Below, in pieces: positions 6,865 to 15,284 of a stretch of DNA of 27,424 bases. The translations under genes and the position numbers were made by a program. Position 1 is the first letter of the stretch. Every line of letters starts with the position of its first letter. The stretch is from an uncultured Leptolyngbya sp. (GTDB lineage: Bacteria > Cyanobacteriota > Cyanobacteriia > Phormidesmidales > Phormidesmidaceae). The stretch covers positions 1 through 27,424 of the forward strand of contig CALBPH010000408.1 in assembly GCA_937899365.1 (NCBI GenBank), written 5' to 3'. The notes below the pieces were generated by a model, which ran no database searches, was not told the origin of the DNA, and saw only the letters and a program-made list of their open reading frames with translations.

Positions 6865-8232
6865 TTAACTGGCAACAGGACCGGCCTTAGGCAAATGGGC
6901 GACGGCCTGGGTGACAAAATCCTTGAGGGCCAAGCCTTGACGAGCCTGCTGGAACAGGGATTGTAAACGCTCCCCCAGACCGTCAAAGTCGAGCTCAGCA
7001 GCATCTGATAGGCTTTGTTCTTCGAAGTAATCGATTAGGGTAAGACCTGCCAGACGAGTAAGGTAAGCGGCACTGATACCCTGTAATGTACCGCCAGCCA
7101 GATAGGCGGTGACGTGGCTTTTGAGGACAGTGCCCAGGGCCTGGGAAGCTAGCTCCACTAGCCCAAGTTTGACGGTAAGTTCGGCAATGGTTCCGGCAGC
7201 CGCTCTAGCTTGCTCCATAGAAAAACGTTGCCCGTAGATAGCCCCCAGATCTAGTACTAGCTGACCGCTAATGGCAGCCGTAGCCAGCAAATCGACAGTG
7301 GCCATAGGGTTAGCAAATGCAGCACCCGCCGCAAGCCACTGCATTGGTTCAATCACGGCCATCGCTTTTTGGCGACGATACCCATTAAGCTCCTGAATAA
7401 TTCGCTGTTGTAGAACCTTGGTCTGACGTAGGGTGGTGGCCATGACGAGGGGCGCTGGGTCACCGACAAACCTATCGAGCTGCTGGGTCAGGGCGGCTAG
7501 ATCGGCAGCTGGTTGCTCAAAAGATTCAGTAATTTCTCCTAACTTGGAATGGCGACGGACTTTAATTGGGTTAGGGTTAGCTGCGATCGCAACTACCTCC
7601 ACCCCACGCTCTGCCACCCGACCTTTGATACGGTCCAGCACAACGGCCTTGTCCATAGGAGTGTACTGGTCCTGTTTGTTAAGCACCACCAGCACCTGAT
7701 GGCCAGCAGTTACCAGCGATTCCAGACGATTTAATTCCGAAGCCGTCATGTCACCTGCCACCAGCAGCAGCACCAGGTCAGCATCGCTGTCTAGCTGTTC
7801 AGTAAAGGTTAACGATGACGACTCAGACCCATGCAGGTAATCAAAGAGAGTTGTTTTACCTGTGGCCTTGTTACCCGCAATCGCAATCGTTAGCTGGGTT
7901 CGCTCCAGGCTATCCAGTAAAAGTTCACATTCAGTGCGATAGATTTCTGCCTGGGCAGCAGTCTGGCTACCTTCAACAAGCAGCAAGTCAATCAGCTTAT
8001 CGGTGCGCTCCAGAACCTGGTCAATCGCATCGCGTTTAACTGTGATCTGTTGGGGTACAGTGGGGGCAGGCCGACCTTGCTGACGCCACCACCACAGACC
8101 AGAACCAAGGGCCATCGCCCCTAACACAAGCGAACCATCCATGGGCATATGATGCACCACATCCAATAGCCACAGGCTGGCGCTTAACCCCAAACCACCA
8201 ACCAGAATAGGACGCTTGACTGCGATATCCAT
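6865..8232 (-). CDS. Membrane-anchored DUF697-type GTPase-like protein lacking G2/G3
   Basis: The protein has two N-terminal membrane segments (PILVGGLGLSASLWLLDVV and GSLVLGAMALGSGLWWW). A helical linker follows, then a P-loop GNKATGKT (about residues 125-132 counting from a GTG at 8247) and G4 NKQD (190-193). Only about 24 residues separate the P-loop from ADLVLLLVAGD, and no DxxG motif is present, so the G2/G3 region has been lost. The C-terminal half (MQWLAAGAAFANPMATVDLLATAAISG, written here across two stretches as MQWLAAGAAF and ANPMATVDLL) resembles the DUF697 helical membrane-associating domain. I chose the ATG at 8232; the GTG at 8247 would add five residues. It is first in a two-gene operon with the interrupted GTPase. 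Hydrolysis by this protein is doubtful; nucleotide binding is possible. Confidence 0.75.
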   Translation of the reverse strand: MDIAVKRPILVGGLGLSASLWLLDVVHHMPMDGSLVLGAMALGSGLWWWRQQGRPAPTVPQQITVKRDAIDQVLERTDKLIDLLLVEGSQTAAQAEIYRTECELLLDSLERTQLTIAIAGNKATGKTTLFDYLHGSESSSLTFTEQLDSDADLVLLLVAGDMTASELNRLESLVTAGHQVLVVLNKQDQYTPMDKAVVLDRIKGRVAERGVEVVAIAANPNPIKVRRHSKLGEITESFEQPAADLAALTQQLDRFVGDPAPLVMATTLRQTKVLQQRIIQELNGYRRQKAMAVIEPMQWLAAGAAFANPMATVDLLATAAISGQLVLDLGAIYGQRFSMEQARAAAGTIAELTVKLGLVELASQALGTVLKSHVTAYLAGGTLQGISAAYLTRLAGLTLIDYFEEQSLSDAAELDFDGLGERLQSLFQQARQGLALKDFVTQAVAHLPKAGPVAS

Positions 8233-8451
8233 AGTGCCTATACCCACAAGTTTCTGCCCCTACATTCTATAAAGTTAGTGACCAGATACTAGGGGGAAAA
8301 CCCAACAGAACTTCACGATAACTGTCTTTTGGGGACAACATTACGCGGTTACACTGATTTCTGGCGGTTTTTCCAAAATCGTCAGATTTTGAATAGTATG
8401 ATCTGCTTTGTACGGGTGTGTCTCAAAGCGAAAAAAATTATGTAACCAGAT

Positions 8452-9390
8452 ATGACGCTCAATTATCAGTTTAAAATTATATGTGGATTACATAGAAGCG
8501 GAACAACGTATACAGGCAATATCCTTTCTGAGCACAGTTCTTTTCAAGTGCTTCACGAGCCATGCAATCCCGAGTGGGGTATCAAAGGAGTCGAAGCAGC
8601 CTATCCTTACTTAACATCATCAACACCAGAAAACAACAAAACAGTACAGTTACTGAATGATATTTTAAATTTTCGCCGTCAATGGAACCATCAGCCACCC
8701 CGACAGCTCAAACCATTAACCCACCTGTTGTATAGGCTCTCAGGAGGACAGGCGGGGAGAACTTGGTCAACGCTGAGACTCAAAAATGCGCTGAACTCAC
8801 TACCGCCAGTTATTTGCTGGAAGGACCCTTTCACCACATTCGCCCTAGAGCATCTGCTGTCCACCTACAAGGCCCAGGCTGTCTGCATGATAAGACATCC
8901 TGGTGCACTTTGGCACAGCAACCGCCAATTAAAGTGGCCCTTTGATATCAAAGTATTACTAGAGCAAAAGCAACTCATTGAACGCTATGGCACCGATATT
9001 CCCGATAGACATTGGCAACTAGCCACACCCGATTCCCCGGCCAGCATCGCTATTTTATGGAAGCTCATGGCCAGGCTGATCTCAGAACAGGAAAAGTCTC
9101 AGAAATCACTCATAACGGTTAGACATGAAGATCTCTGTGTACAGCCAACAGCTACAGCAGAAGATATCTGTCATCACTTTGGGATACATTTTCAAAACAA
9201 AATGCACACATATATAGCCCAAACTAGCTCTGAAGATAAAAAAGAATTAGCTCAGCGAGAAGCTTTTTCATTTGAGCGAGATAGCAAACAGATTATTAAC
9301 CTTTGGAGAGATCACGTAGATAAAACAGAAGAACACATGATTCAAGACATCATTGGAGACGATCTTGGCAGGTTCTATGAATGTTGGTAA
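8452..9390 (+). CDS. PAPS-dependent sulfotransferase
   Basis: The 5'-phosphosulfate-binding loop is clear at residues 11-25 (CGLHRSGTTYTGNIL). The 3'-phosphate-binding motif is at about 144-158 (VCMIRHPGALWHSNR), with R148 and S156 in the expected places. Between them lies a basic/aromatic acceptor region, and the C-terminus carries a helical lid. At 312 residues it is normal for the family. It would transfer sulfate from PAPS to a hydroxyl, probably of a carbohydrate. It is transcribed divergently from the GTPase operon and lies some 3.5 kb from the exopolysaccharide locus, which holds a second sulfotransferase of another family. The acceptor cannot be read from sequence. No strong ribosome-binding site is seen before the ATG. 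Confidence 0.85.
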   Translation: MTLNYQFKIICGLHRSGTTYTGNILSEHSSFQVLHEPCNPEWGIKGVEAAYPYLTSSTPENNKTVQLLNDILNFRRQWNHQPPRQLKPLTHLLYRLSGGQAGRTWSTLRLKNALNSLPPVICWKDPFTTFALEHLLSTYKAQAVCMIRHPGALWHSNRQLKWPFDIKVLLEQKQLIERYGTDIPDRHWQLATPDSPASIAILWKLMARLISEQEKSQKSLITVRHEDLCVQPTATAEDICHHFGIHFQNKMHTYIAQTSSEDKKELAQREAFSFERDSKQIINLWRDHVDKTEEHMIQDIIGDDLGRFYECW

Positions 9391-9431
9391 AACAGGACAT
9401 CTGTACACAACAAACACAGACCAATAAACCG

Positions 9432-9457
9432 TTGCTGATCATCGGGATGATCAGCAA
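9432..9457. repeat. 12-bp perfect palindromic hairpin
   Basis: Arms TTGCTGATCATC (9432-9443) and GATGATCAGCAA (9446-9457) are perfectly complementary across a 2-nt centre. It lies 41 bp after the sulfotransferase stop. No T-run follows, so it is either a weak terminator or a protein-binding palindrome. Confidence 0.5.
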
Positions 9458-9609
9458 TGCCACAACTATAGTCACTATCGTCTCCCTAAACTGTCTGCAT
9501 ATCATCTCCAGAATCTAGAATCCAGGACCTAGAAAAAAGTAGAGGGCCAAAGAACAAAGGACAGCAAGGGTGCTATAACTCAAATACAGACGTTTTTGAA
9601 GTGACTCCC

Positions 9610-10440
9610 ATGGCTGACGAGTCTGTTTTAAGACGAGGAGCGCTGTTTGGTCGGTTAGTACTCGACTACAACACAACCAATGAGCTAGGACTGGTGGGCG
9701 ATCTACTTGTAGATTTGGCCCAGGGGCGAGTGGTCGGGCTGTTGTGCCAAGGAGCGCTGTGGCAGCGACAACGACCGATTTACAGCTGGGAGCACGTTAC
9801 TAACATTGGCAAGGATAGTGTTGTTATCCATGACCCAGGAGCTGAAATGCCCAATGCTGCAGCCCAACCCATGGTGGGGCTAGAAGTATGGACGGACGCC
9901 GGTAATTGTGTTGGCCAAATTGTAGATTATCGGTTTGAGCGCCAGGGTTTCGTAATTCAATATTTATTTGCCCAGTCCGACCAACCAGGGCTTTACGGCT
10001 TGGCCCCCGATGCCATTATTAGTGCTGGGCGAAAGCGAATTATGGTGTCAGCTCTATCCGTTGAGCAGGCGGAGTATTTCGCCGATGAGGCCATCCCCTT
10101 AGACCAGCAAGACTGGCAGACCACCGCCCAAACCACGGCCCAGTCCCTGGCAGATCAGGTACAGCAGCGTGCCCAGGGTCTATCAGACTATGCCCAGGAA
10201 AGATGGCTAACTGAGGATCTAAATCAGCAGCTGCAGTCTACAACTCAACAGCTACAGGATAGGACCCAGGGGTTACGATCTCAGCTCAACCAACAAGTTT
10301 CTAAAGCCAAAGAGCGTCTGAGTCCACTCAATAAAGCCTTAGAGAACACCTTAGAAAACACCTTTGACAAATTTAGCGACCAAACCGACCCTCCTGCCAT
10401 CGACGTGGATTCATTTGAGGTGTGGGAGGACGACGATTAG
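9610..10440 (+). CDS. PRC-barrel domain protein with C-terminal coiled coil
   Basis: The N-terminal part contains two PRC-barrel-like beta units. The first spans roughly residues 8-75 (LFGRLVLDYNTTNELGLVGD, then GRVVGLLCQG). The second spans about 90-150 (VGLEVWTDAGNCVGQIVDYR, YLFAQS). After a linker, residues 165-265 are Gln/Leu/Arg-rich and predicted to form amphipathic helix or coiled coil (LNQQLQSTTQQLQDRTQGLR). The end is acidic (VDSFEVWEDDD). PRC barrels bind proteins or RNA and occur in photosynthetic assembly and RNA-processing factors. Cyanobacterial proteins of this shape are mostly uncharacterised. The ATG at 9610 is preferred; a GTG at 9601 is in frame. It ends with TAG, evidence that TAG is a normal stop in this genome. 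Confidence 0.75.
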   Translation: MADESVLRRGALFGRLVLDYNTTNELGLVGDLLVDLAQGRVVGLLCQGALWQRQRPIYSWEHVTNIGKDSVVIHDPGAEMPNAAAQPMVGLEVWTDAGNCVGQIVDYRFERQGFVIQYLFAQSDQPGLYGLAPDAIISAGRKRIMVSALSVEQAEYFADEAIPLDQQDWQTTAQTTAQSLADQVQQRAQGLSDYAQERWLTEDLNQQLQSTTQQLQDRTQGLRSQLNQQVSKAKERLSPLNKALENTLENTFDKFSDQTDPPAIDVDSFEVWEDDD

Positions 10441-10468
10441 ACCGGTTCGTATTTTGTTTGATGCCCCC

Positions 10469-11869
10469 CTAGGCGGTTTGGTTAAGCTTCATCACTAGAA
10501 CAATGTCACTTAGAGCCCCTGAACGATCGCCACGGTCAAATCGGATCAGACTACGATTAATGTAAGCATCTGGAAACTGAGGCTGTAGTTCAAGCGCCCG
10601 ATTAACGTCGGCCAGTGCCCCCTCCACGTCCTTCAGACGGAACCGCAGGACGCTGCGTTCATTGAATGTTTGGGCTGCATCAGGCTGCAGAGATAGGGCT
10701 TGGTCAAAATCTGCCATCGCCGCCTGATACTGGTGTAAATCAACTTGAATCCGACCTCGTTGCGCATAGGCATTGGCTAAGGATGGGGTCAGCTCGATGG
10801 CCTGGTTAACATCTTGCAATGCACCGGCTAAATTCCCAAGATGGTGCCGAGCGCTGCTCCGATTACTAAATGCGTCTGCGCAGCACGGCTCTAGCCGGAT
10901 AACTTCGCTAAAGTCAGCAGCAGCCATTTCATAGCGATGGCTATAGAGCTGCACCAACGCTCGGTTGTGGTAAACGTAAGCCTTTGGACTAATGCGTAGG
11001 GCCTCAGTATAGTCATCGAGGGCTCCTTCACTGTCCCCAAGGGCAGCTCGTGCGTTGCCTCGATTGTTTAGCAGGGCAAATTTACCTGGGGCAGGACAGT
11101 CCTGGAGCACATTTTGCAACTGAGGCAACGTGCGCGGATGGATTTCAGGCAACGCCGGATCCAGCCTCAGGGCTGTGCAGTAGTCCTTCATTGCCCCCGC
11201 ATAGTCTCCTAATTCTGTCCGTGCTTTGGCCCGGTTACTATAGGCATCAACAAAGCCTTCATTAAGAGCGATGGCCTGATTAAAGTCGTCTAGGGAGCGC
11301 TTGTAGTCAACCTGATACAAGTAAGCCAGACCGCGATGATTAAAGGCATCAGCACAGTGAGGATTAAGGGCCAGGGCCCGGTTTAAATCGTTAATGGCAA
11401 ATTGAGACTCACCGCATTGCAACCAGGCCACCCCCCGCCAAAGATAGGTGCGCGGAAAGTGGGGTTGTAGCTTGAGGGCATAGTCAAAGTCCCGTACGGC
11501 GCCTGCGTGGTCTCCCAGGTCTAACCGCAGCAGTCCTCGATTGCAATAGCCTCGCGTCGATAGCGGCGCTAGTTGAATTCCCCGCTCAAAATCTTCTAAA
11601 GCTGCATCCCAATGTCTTAGCTTACGTTGGGCATTTCCTCGATTTAGATAGGCCGACGCGTAGTGGGGAAGGAGATGAATAGCCCAGCTAAAGTCTTCAA
11701 TGGCTGTGCCATAGTTGTCCATGGCATAGTGGGCACAGCCTCGGTTGTAATAGGCTTTGGCATAGTTAGGCAGATATGCAATGACCGTATTGAAAATTGC
11801 GATCGCACCGGCACAGTCTCGCTTCCGTGCCAGATCAACCCCTCGATTCAATAAGTCCTTCGCAGTCAT
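10469..11869 (-). CDS. TPR-repeat protein, about 13 repeats
   Basis: Almost the whole 466-residue protein is made of 34-residue tetratricopeptide repeats. I count 13, each with NRG/NRA, an A at position 8-like sites, and DF..AI.L.P (for example ASAYLNRGNAQRKL, ADAFNHRGLAYL, PDAYINRSLIRF). The ladder is broken once, between repeats 7 and 8, by an insert rich in Pro and Gln (HPRTLPQLQNVLQDCPAPG). No signal peptide or other domain is seen. It should form a superhelical scaffold for protein contacts; partners are unknown. It converges with the PRC-barrel gene and lies 164 bp downstream of the exopolysaccharide locus on the same strand. A HIP1 site is at 11799-11806. It ends with TAG. Confidence 0.85.
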   Translation of the reverse strand: MTAKDLLNRGVDLARKRDCAGAIAIFNTVIAYLPNYAKAYYNRGCAHYAMDNYGTAIEDFSWAIHLLPHYASAYLNRGNAQRKLRHWDAALEDFERGIQLAPLSTRGYCNRGLLRLDLGDHAGAVRDFDYALKLQPHFPRTYLWRGVAWLQCGESQFAINDLNRALALNPHCADAFNHRGLAYLYQVDYKRSLDDFNQAIALNEGFVDAYSNRAKARTELGDYAGAMKDYCTALRLDPALPEIHPRTLPQLQNVLQDCPAPGKFALLNNRGNARAALGDSEGALDDYTEALRISPKAYVYHNRALVQLYSHRYEMAAADFSEVIRLEPCCADAFSNRSSARHHLGNLAGALQDVNQAIELTPSLANAYAQRGRIQVDLHQYQAAMADFDQALSLQPDAAQTFNERSVLRFRLKDVEGALADVNRALELQPQFPDAYINRSLIRFDRGDRSGALSDIVLVMKLNQTA

Positions 11870-12033
11870 CTCACCCCACAGCCACCATAGGACGGAGTTT
11901 ACGATGTAAACAACGCAAGCCCCGACTTAGAACTTATATTATCTTTGATACGAAACCAATAGATACTGTTCCAAGTTTATTAACGATTTATCGTTAACGC
12001 CGTCCTTAGCTACGCGTAAACCCTCTAACCCGA

Positions 12034-12984
12034 TCACCCCTGAGCAGCAAAAATTCTTTCATCCAATGCGGAAAGGATCTCGGGGTCTTTCTCCACATCA
12101 AACTTTCGAGCGAAGAAAATATCGTCTCTAGCTAATTTGGGAAGATGTTCTGAAGAAACTATGCCAGGACGACCATCATTAGGCTTACTCCAGCTAATGT
12201 AATGAATATTCTGACCATAGAACTTAAACGAGCCGTTATTGACTAGAACTGTCTGAAAAATTGACTCGTCTGGAATTAAAGTATCCTCATAAAAATCAAT
12301 TAATCTTCTCCCCTGGGCAGACCTCAGAAAATGCAATAAGAACTTAACGCAGTCAGCTGATAGCATATGAAAGTATGATCCTCATTAGTCAATAAACTTT
12401 CTATTATAGAGTGTAGAAACATGACGCCCCAGAATAAGCTCATTATTAAACCAATGCAGCCGGATAAAGTTCTGAATACGATTCACCGCCGCTATTAACG
12501 GCTTAATGGCAGTTAACTGCCAGTGAGACAGATGCATCCCTGTCTTCCAATAATGATATAAATAACGATCTTTACACTGTTCTAGAGGCCACGGAGCTCC
12601 CCCCGAAAACAACTCAAAGTGCTCCATAAAACCATCATACTCAGTCTCATTAAGCAGATTTTCCAAGTTCTGTAACGGCTGAGTTGGATAACACTGCCCA
12701 CTCAAGTTGACTAGCCAATCGAACTCTATATTCTGACTATAAATCCACTCTACAGCGTCCAAATAGGCATTCACCAGTGACATATCACATCGTCTGACTG
12801 ATGCATACAGACACTGTACTGGATGGCCAGGTAAATCTGACAGTGGCGACAAATCTAGTGGAGCAGATTCAGCGGAATGACTGAGAACAATTATTGATGA
12901 TGGATTTGCTTTTCGAATCGTCCTTACTAGGCGATAAATTTGATCGGGTTTTTGATGGGTCCGAATCAAATAGAGAATTTTCAT
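12034..12984 (-). pseudogene. GT14-type (core-2/I-branching, beta-1,6-N-acetylglucosaminyltransferase-like) glycosyltransferase, interrupted by TAA-TGA
   Basis: The first 199 codons read as a branch-type glycosyltransferase: KILYLIRTHQKP, YASVRRCDMSLVNAYLDAV, FDWLVNLSGQCYPTQPL. Codons 200-201 are TAA and TGA (12382-12387). The same frame then continues with conserved sequence, GSYFHMLSADCVKFLLHFL and DESIFQTVLVNNG, to a final TGA. The conserved continuation on both sides shows one former gene of about 316 codons. The stops fall just before the expected GS-Y/W-LS motif, so the acceptor/catalytic C-terminal half would be lost. It is the last gene of the exopolysaccharide locus. Restart at the ATG at 12364-12366 would give only a C-terminal fragment. 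Decay is most likely; assembly error is possible. Confidence 0.75.
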
Positions 12985-13037
12985 GGCATAATCAAATAGA
13001 CTTTGGAAGTGAAATAGACCAGGTTAGTCGGACATAA

Positions 13038-13070
13038 AAAGCTCAAAACTGAAAGTATCATTCGAGCTTT
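13038..13070 (-). terminator. Weak hairpin after the Sulfotransfer_2 gene
   Basis: Arms AAAGCTC (13038-13044) and GAGCTTT (13064-13070) are complementary. Read on the minus strand, the stem is followed by a T-run. The 19-nt loop is long, so this could be a weak terminator between the sulfotransferase and the broken GT14 gene. Confidence 0.3.
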
Positions 13071-13121
13071 AGAAAGACAGAAAATTGTCAGAGTTCTTAT
13101 AAGTTCCGAGAGGAATCAATA

Positions 13122-13871
13122 CTAAACCGTATAGCCAAACACCTCCATATCCTTCCTATATTTTACTTCCAAAAAGTTAATATCGTCCAAGCTAAAATAT
13201 TCTCTCCAGTCTTTATATTTCCGCTTAGACTTATTTGAATGGGGCAACGAAACTGAAATACCGATCTTTTGGCAAATGTTATCCCAATCAGCACTGATAT
13301 TTTCTAATTGACCAACATAGTCAACAATGAGATTTTCACCCGTTTCATCGGCTAGTTGAGCAAACTGAGACATCGTTCCATAGGACTGCCAGCATCCATC
13401 CGCATGAATAAACTCAGATATTGTTTTACTATTCAAGCAAGCAACGATACCAGGCCATCTAAATGCATCATATAGCTTTGGCAGTTGAGTTAATGCTGTG
13501 GGTATTGAAGCAACCTGATCAACAGAATACATTAGTTTGATCGCAGCGCCTCGATATCCCCCCAGGTAGTACGTTTTCAGATACTCATAGAAGGAAACCA
13601 TCCGATCCACAGGATGTCTAACAACTGTAAACGTAAAATAGTTATTCCACGCTTCATCCCCCATCATTGCCTTAATCTCAGCAGCTGATGAATGTTTATA
13701 GATACCAAATTTTTTCTGATATGACTTTTGTAGGCGTTCTCCATACTTAGTACTGCCCAACATAATGTCATTCCACTGCATCTCGTTGTCGAGTGCCCGT
13801 TCAATACTTGTACCACCACACTTGTGCAAATGGACAAAGACAAATTTCTGACTATTAGAGATAAATGTCAT
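13122..13871 (-). CDS. Sulfotransferase, Sulfotransfer_2 type (carbohydrate sulfotransferase-like)
   Basis: The phosphosulfate-binding loop is VFVHLHKCGGTSIERAL (residues 11-27). The 3'-phosphate motif is FTVVRHPVDRMVSFYEYL (81-98), with R85 and S93. Both are typical of Golgi carbohydrate sulfotransferases and their bacterial relatives. The 249-residue length is normal. It would transfer sulfate from PAPS to a sugar hydroxyl of a nascent or finished polysaccharide. It sits between a GT2 and a GT14 gene inside the Wzx/Wzy locus, which makes a sulfated polymer likely. It is not close in sequence to the other sulfotransferase at 8452-9390, so the two were probably acquired separately. It ends with TAG. 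Confidence 0.85.
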   Translation of the reverse strand: MTFISNSQKFVFVHLHKCGGTSIERALDNEMQWNDIMLGSTKYGERLQKSYQKKFGIYKHSSAAEIKAMMGDEAWNNYFTFTVVRHPVDRMVSFYEYLKTYYLGGYRGAAIKLMYSVDQVASIPTALTQLPKLYDAFRWPGIVACLNSKTISEFIHADGCWQSYGTMSQFAQLADETGENLIVDYVGQLENISADWDNICQKIGISVSLPHSNKSKRKYKDWREYFSLDDINFLEVKYRKDMEVFGYTV

Positions 13872-13907
13872 TTCTACAAATTAGAAAATAATAAAAATTA
13901 CAATAGA

Positions 13908-13944
13908 TAGATATTTATTTTAGACAGCGCCTAATAAATATCTA
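13908..13944. repeat. 12-bp AT-rich inverted repeat between GT2 and sulfotransferase genes
   Basis: Arms at 13908-13919 and 13933-13944 (TAGATATTTATT and its complement) are perfect over 12 bp around a 13-nt loop. It lies in the 90-bp gap between two minus-strand genes. It may be an intercistronic RNA hairpin; the low GC makes strong termination unlikely. Confidence 0.45.
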
Positions 13945-13961
13945 AAAGCACTGTAGCAACA

Positions 13962-14960
13962 TCAAAAGCCCTTAGCAAAATTCATCGCAGCTTGCTCTAT
14001 CTGAGTATAGAGTTTTGTTGGTGTCAAACACAGAAAATAGACAGCTCCCATAGTAACCAATGTTTTTCTAGGCTCTTCAAACAAAATTCTAATATCGCTA
14101 GCGATCGATTTATGCAGCATTTTAAGCGCCAATGATGCATCTCTCATGCTGACAGCACGACGAGCAATATATCTCTGGAAGTATGCCCTGGCCAGACTTA
14201 CGGAATCACCCAGCACATCGGGATAAGCCTTAGAGTACTTATCAATAATTCTCTCAAGATATTCATATTGAGCTAAGGCATTAGCTGATAATCCACCAGA
14301 ATTGATTCGATAAAGGGTAAGAAGCTCTGGAATACCCTCACAAGCCCAATCAGTCTCCACCGCAATTCTCAACCAACATTCGACATCTTCAGCTCTTTTA
14401 AAGCTTTCATCAAAATAGAAAGTCTCTTCCTTTCCATGCAGATTATCTGTGAACTCAATATCTTGAAATACCTTGCTTTTAAATACGGGTGATGACCCAT
14501 TACCAATTGGATTACGGCGCAGAATATAATCAGGCGTAATATTTTTAACTTTTGTAGGTATTTGTTTTAGCCCTGTCGGGTTATCGTCTTCGTCGATCAG
14601 TCTAGAGTAGCTAAAGCTAATACCTACATGGGGATTTGTTTCTAAATGACCAACATGCTTCTCAATCTTGTCTTCGGTCCACAAATCATCAGCATCAACT
14701 AAAGCAATATAATCCCCAGTTGCCTGCCTTATCCCGGTATTACGAGCACCTGCAAGCCCTCGGTTCGCCTGTTGGATAATCTTGATTCTAGGATCATCAA
14801 ACTGACGGCAAATTTCAATGCTGCGATCGGGCGAACCATCATCAACAATAAGTACTTCAAGTTCGCTGTAGGTTTGAGCCAATACTGAAGAGATCGTTTT
14901 ACCTACAAATTTCTCAGCATTGAAGACTGGAATAACAACTGACACTAGCTTTTTATTCAT
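13962..14960 (-). CDS. Family 2 glycosyltransferase
   Basis: A GT-A fold enzyme of 332 residues. Residues 6-15 (VSVVIPVFNA) form the nucleotide-binding strand, VDDGSPDRS is at 39-47, and RGLAGARNTGI is at 67-76. The metal-binding DxD region is VDADDLW at 88-94. A C-terminal helical region (after about 230) follows and may contact acceptor or membrane. Such enzymes add one sugar from a nucleotide sugar to an undecaprenyl-linked repeat unit on the cytoplasmic side. The donor cannot be deduced. It lies between the Wzy gene and the Sulfotransfer_2 gene. A 324-bp leader with a spaced direct repeat precedes it, so it may have its own promoter. Confidence 0.85.
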   Translation of the reverse strand: MNKKLVSVVIPVFNAEKFVGKTISSVLAQTYSELEVLIVDDGSPDRSIEICRQFDDPRIKIIQQANRGLAGARNTGIRQATGDYIALVDADDLWTEDKIEKHVGHLETNPHVGISFSYSRLIDEDDNPTGLKQIPTKVKNITPDYILRRNPIGNGSSPVFKSKVFQDIEFTDNLHGKEETFYFDESFKRAEDVECWLRIAVETDWACEGIPELLTLYRINSGGLSANALAQYEYLERIIDKYSKAYPDVLGDSVSLARAYFQRYIARRAVSMRDASLALKMLHKSIASDIRILFEEPRKTLVTMGAVYFLCLTPTKLYTQIEQAAMNFAKGF

Positions 14961-15284
14961 CGAAAAACCTCTAACTCTAAATAATAAATATCAGTTCGCA
15001 TCAGTATGCACACTTATTGAAGTAGTTCGCATAAGTATTAGCGTTATCAAACTGAGGATTTCTTTAAATAAGCTATCCCATAGTCATCTAGATAGAAGCA
15101 TACTAAATATATTTTCTTTTCGAGAAAGAGATATCTTAAATTAGCAAACATGATTTAGCTCCATATTCTTATACATAGCTCATACGACTAATTCAGGTAG
15201 GAATAATAGCTGACACATCGAATATTTGACTCTTATCCATCTTTAGATGCAATTAATAGAAGTCCAAAGAATTCATGACTAACA
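14961..15284. other. AT-rich gap inside the exopolysaccharide locus
   Basis: This 324-bp stretch lies between the Wzy gene and the downstream GT2 gene. I see no convincing gene or RNA. It contains the direct repeat at 14993-15038 and long A/T tracts. It is the longest gap within the locus and is the best place for an internal promoter serving the GT2-sulfotransferase-GT14 group. Confidence 0.4.
14993..15038. repeat. 15-bp direct repeat spaced by three helical turns
   Basis: AGTTCGCATCAGTAT (14993-15007) and AGTTCGCATAAGTAT (15024-15038) match at 14 of 15 positions, with starts 31 bp apart. They lie 33 and 64 bp before the GT2 start, which suits a regulator-binding site. No known operator is recognised. 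Confidence 0.45.
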
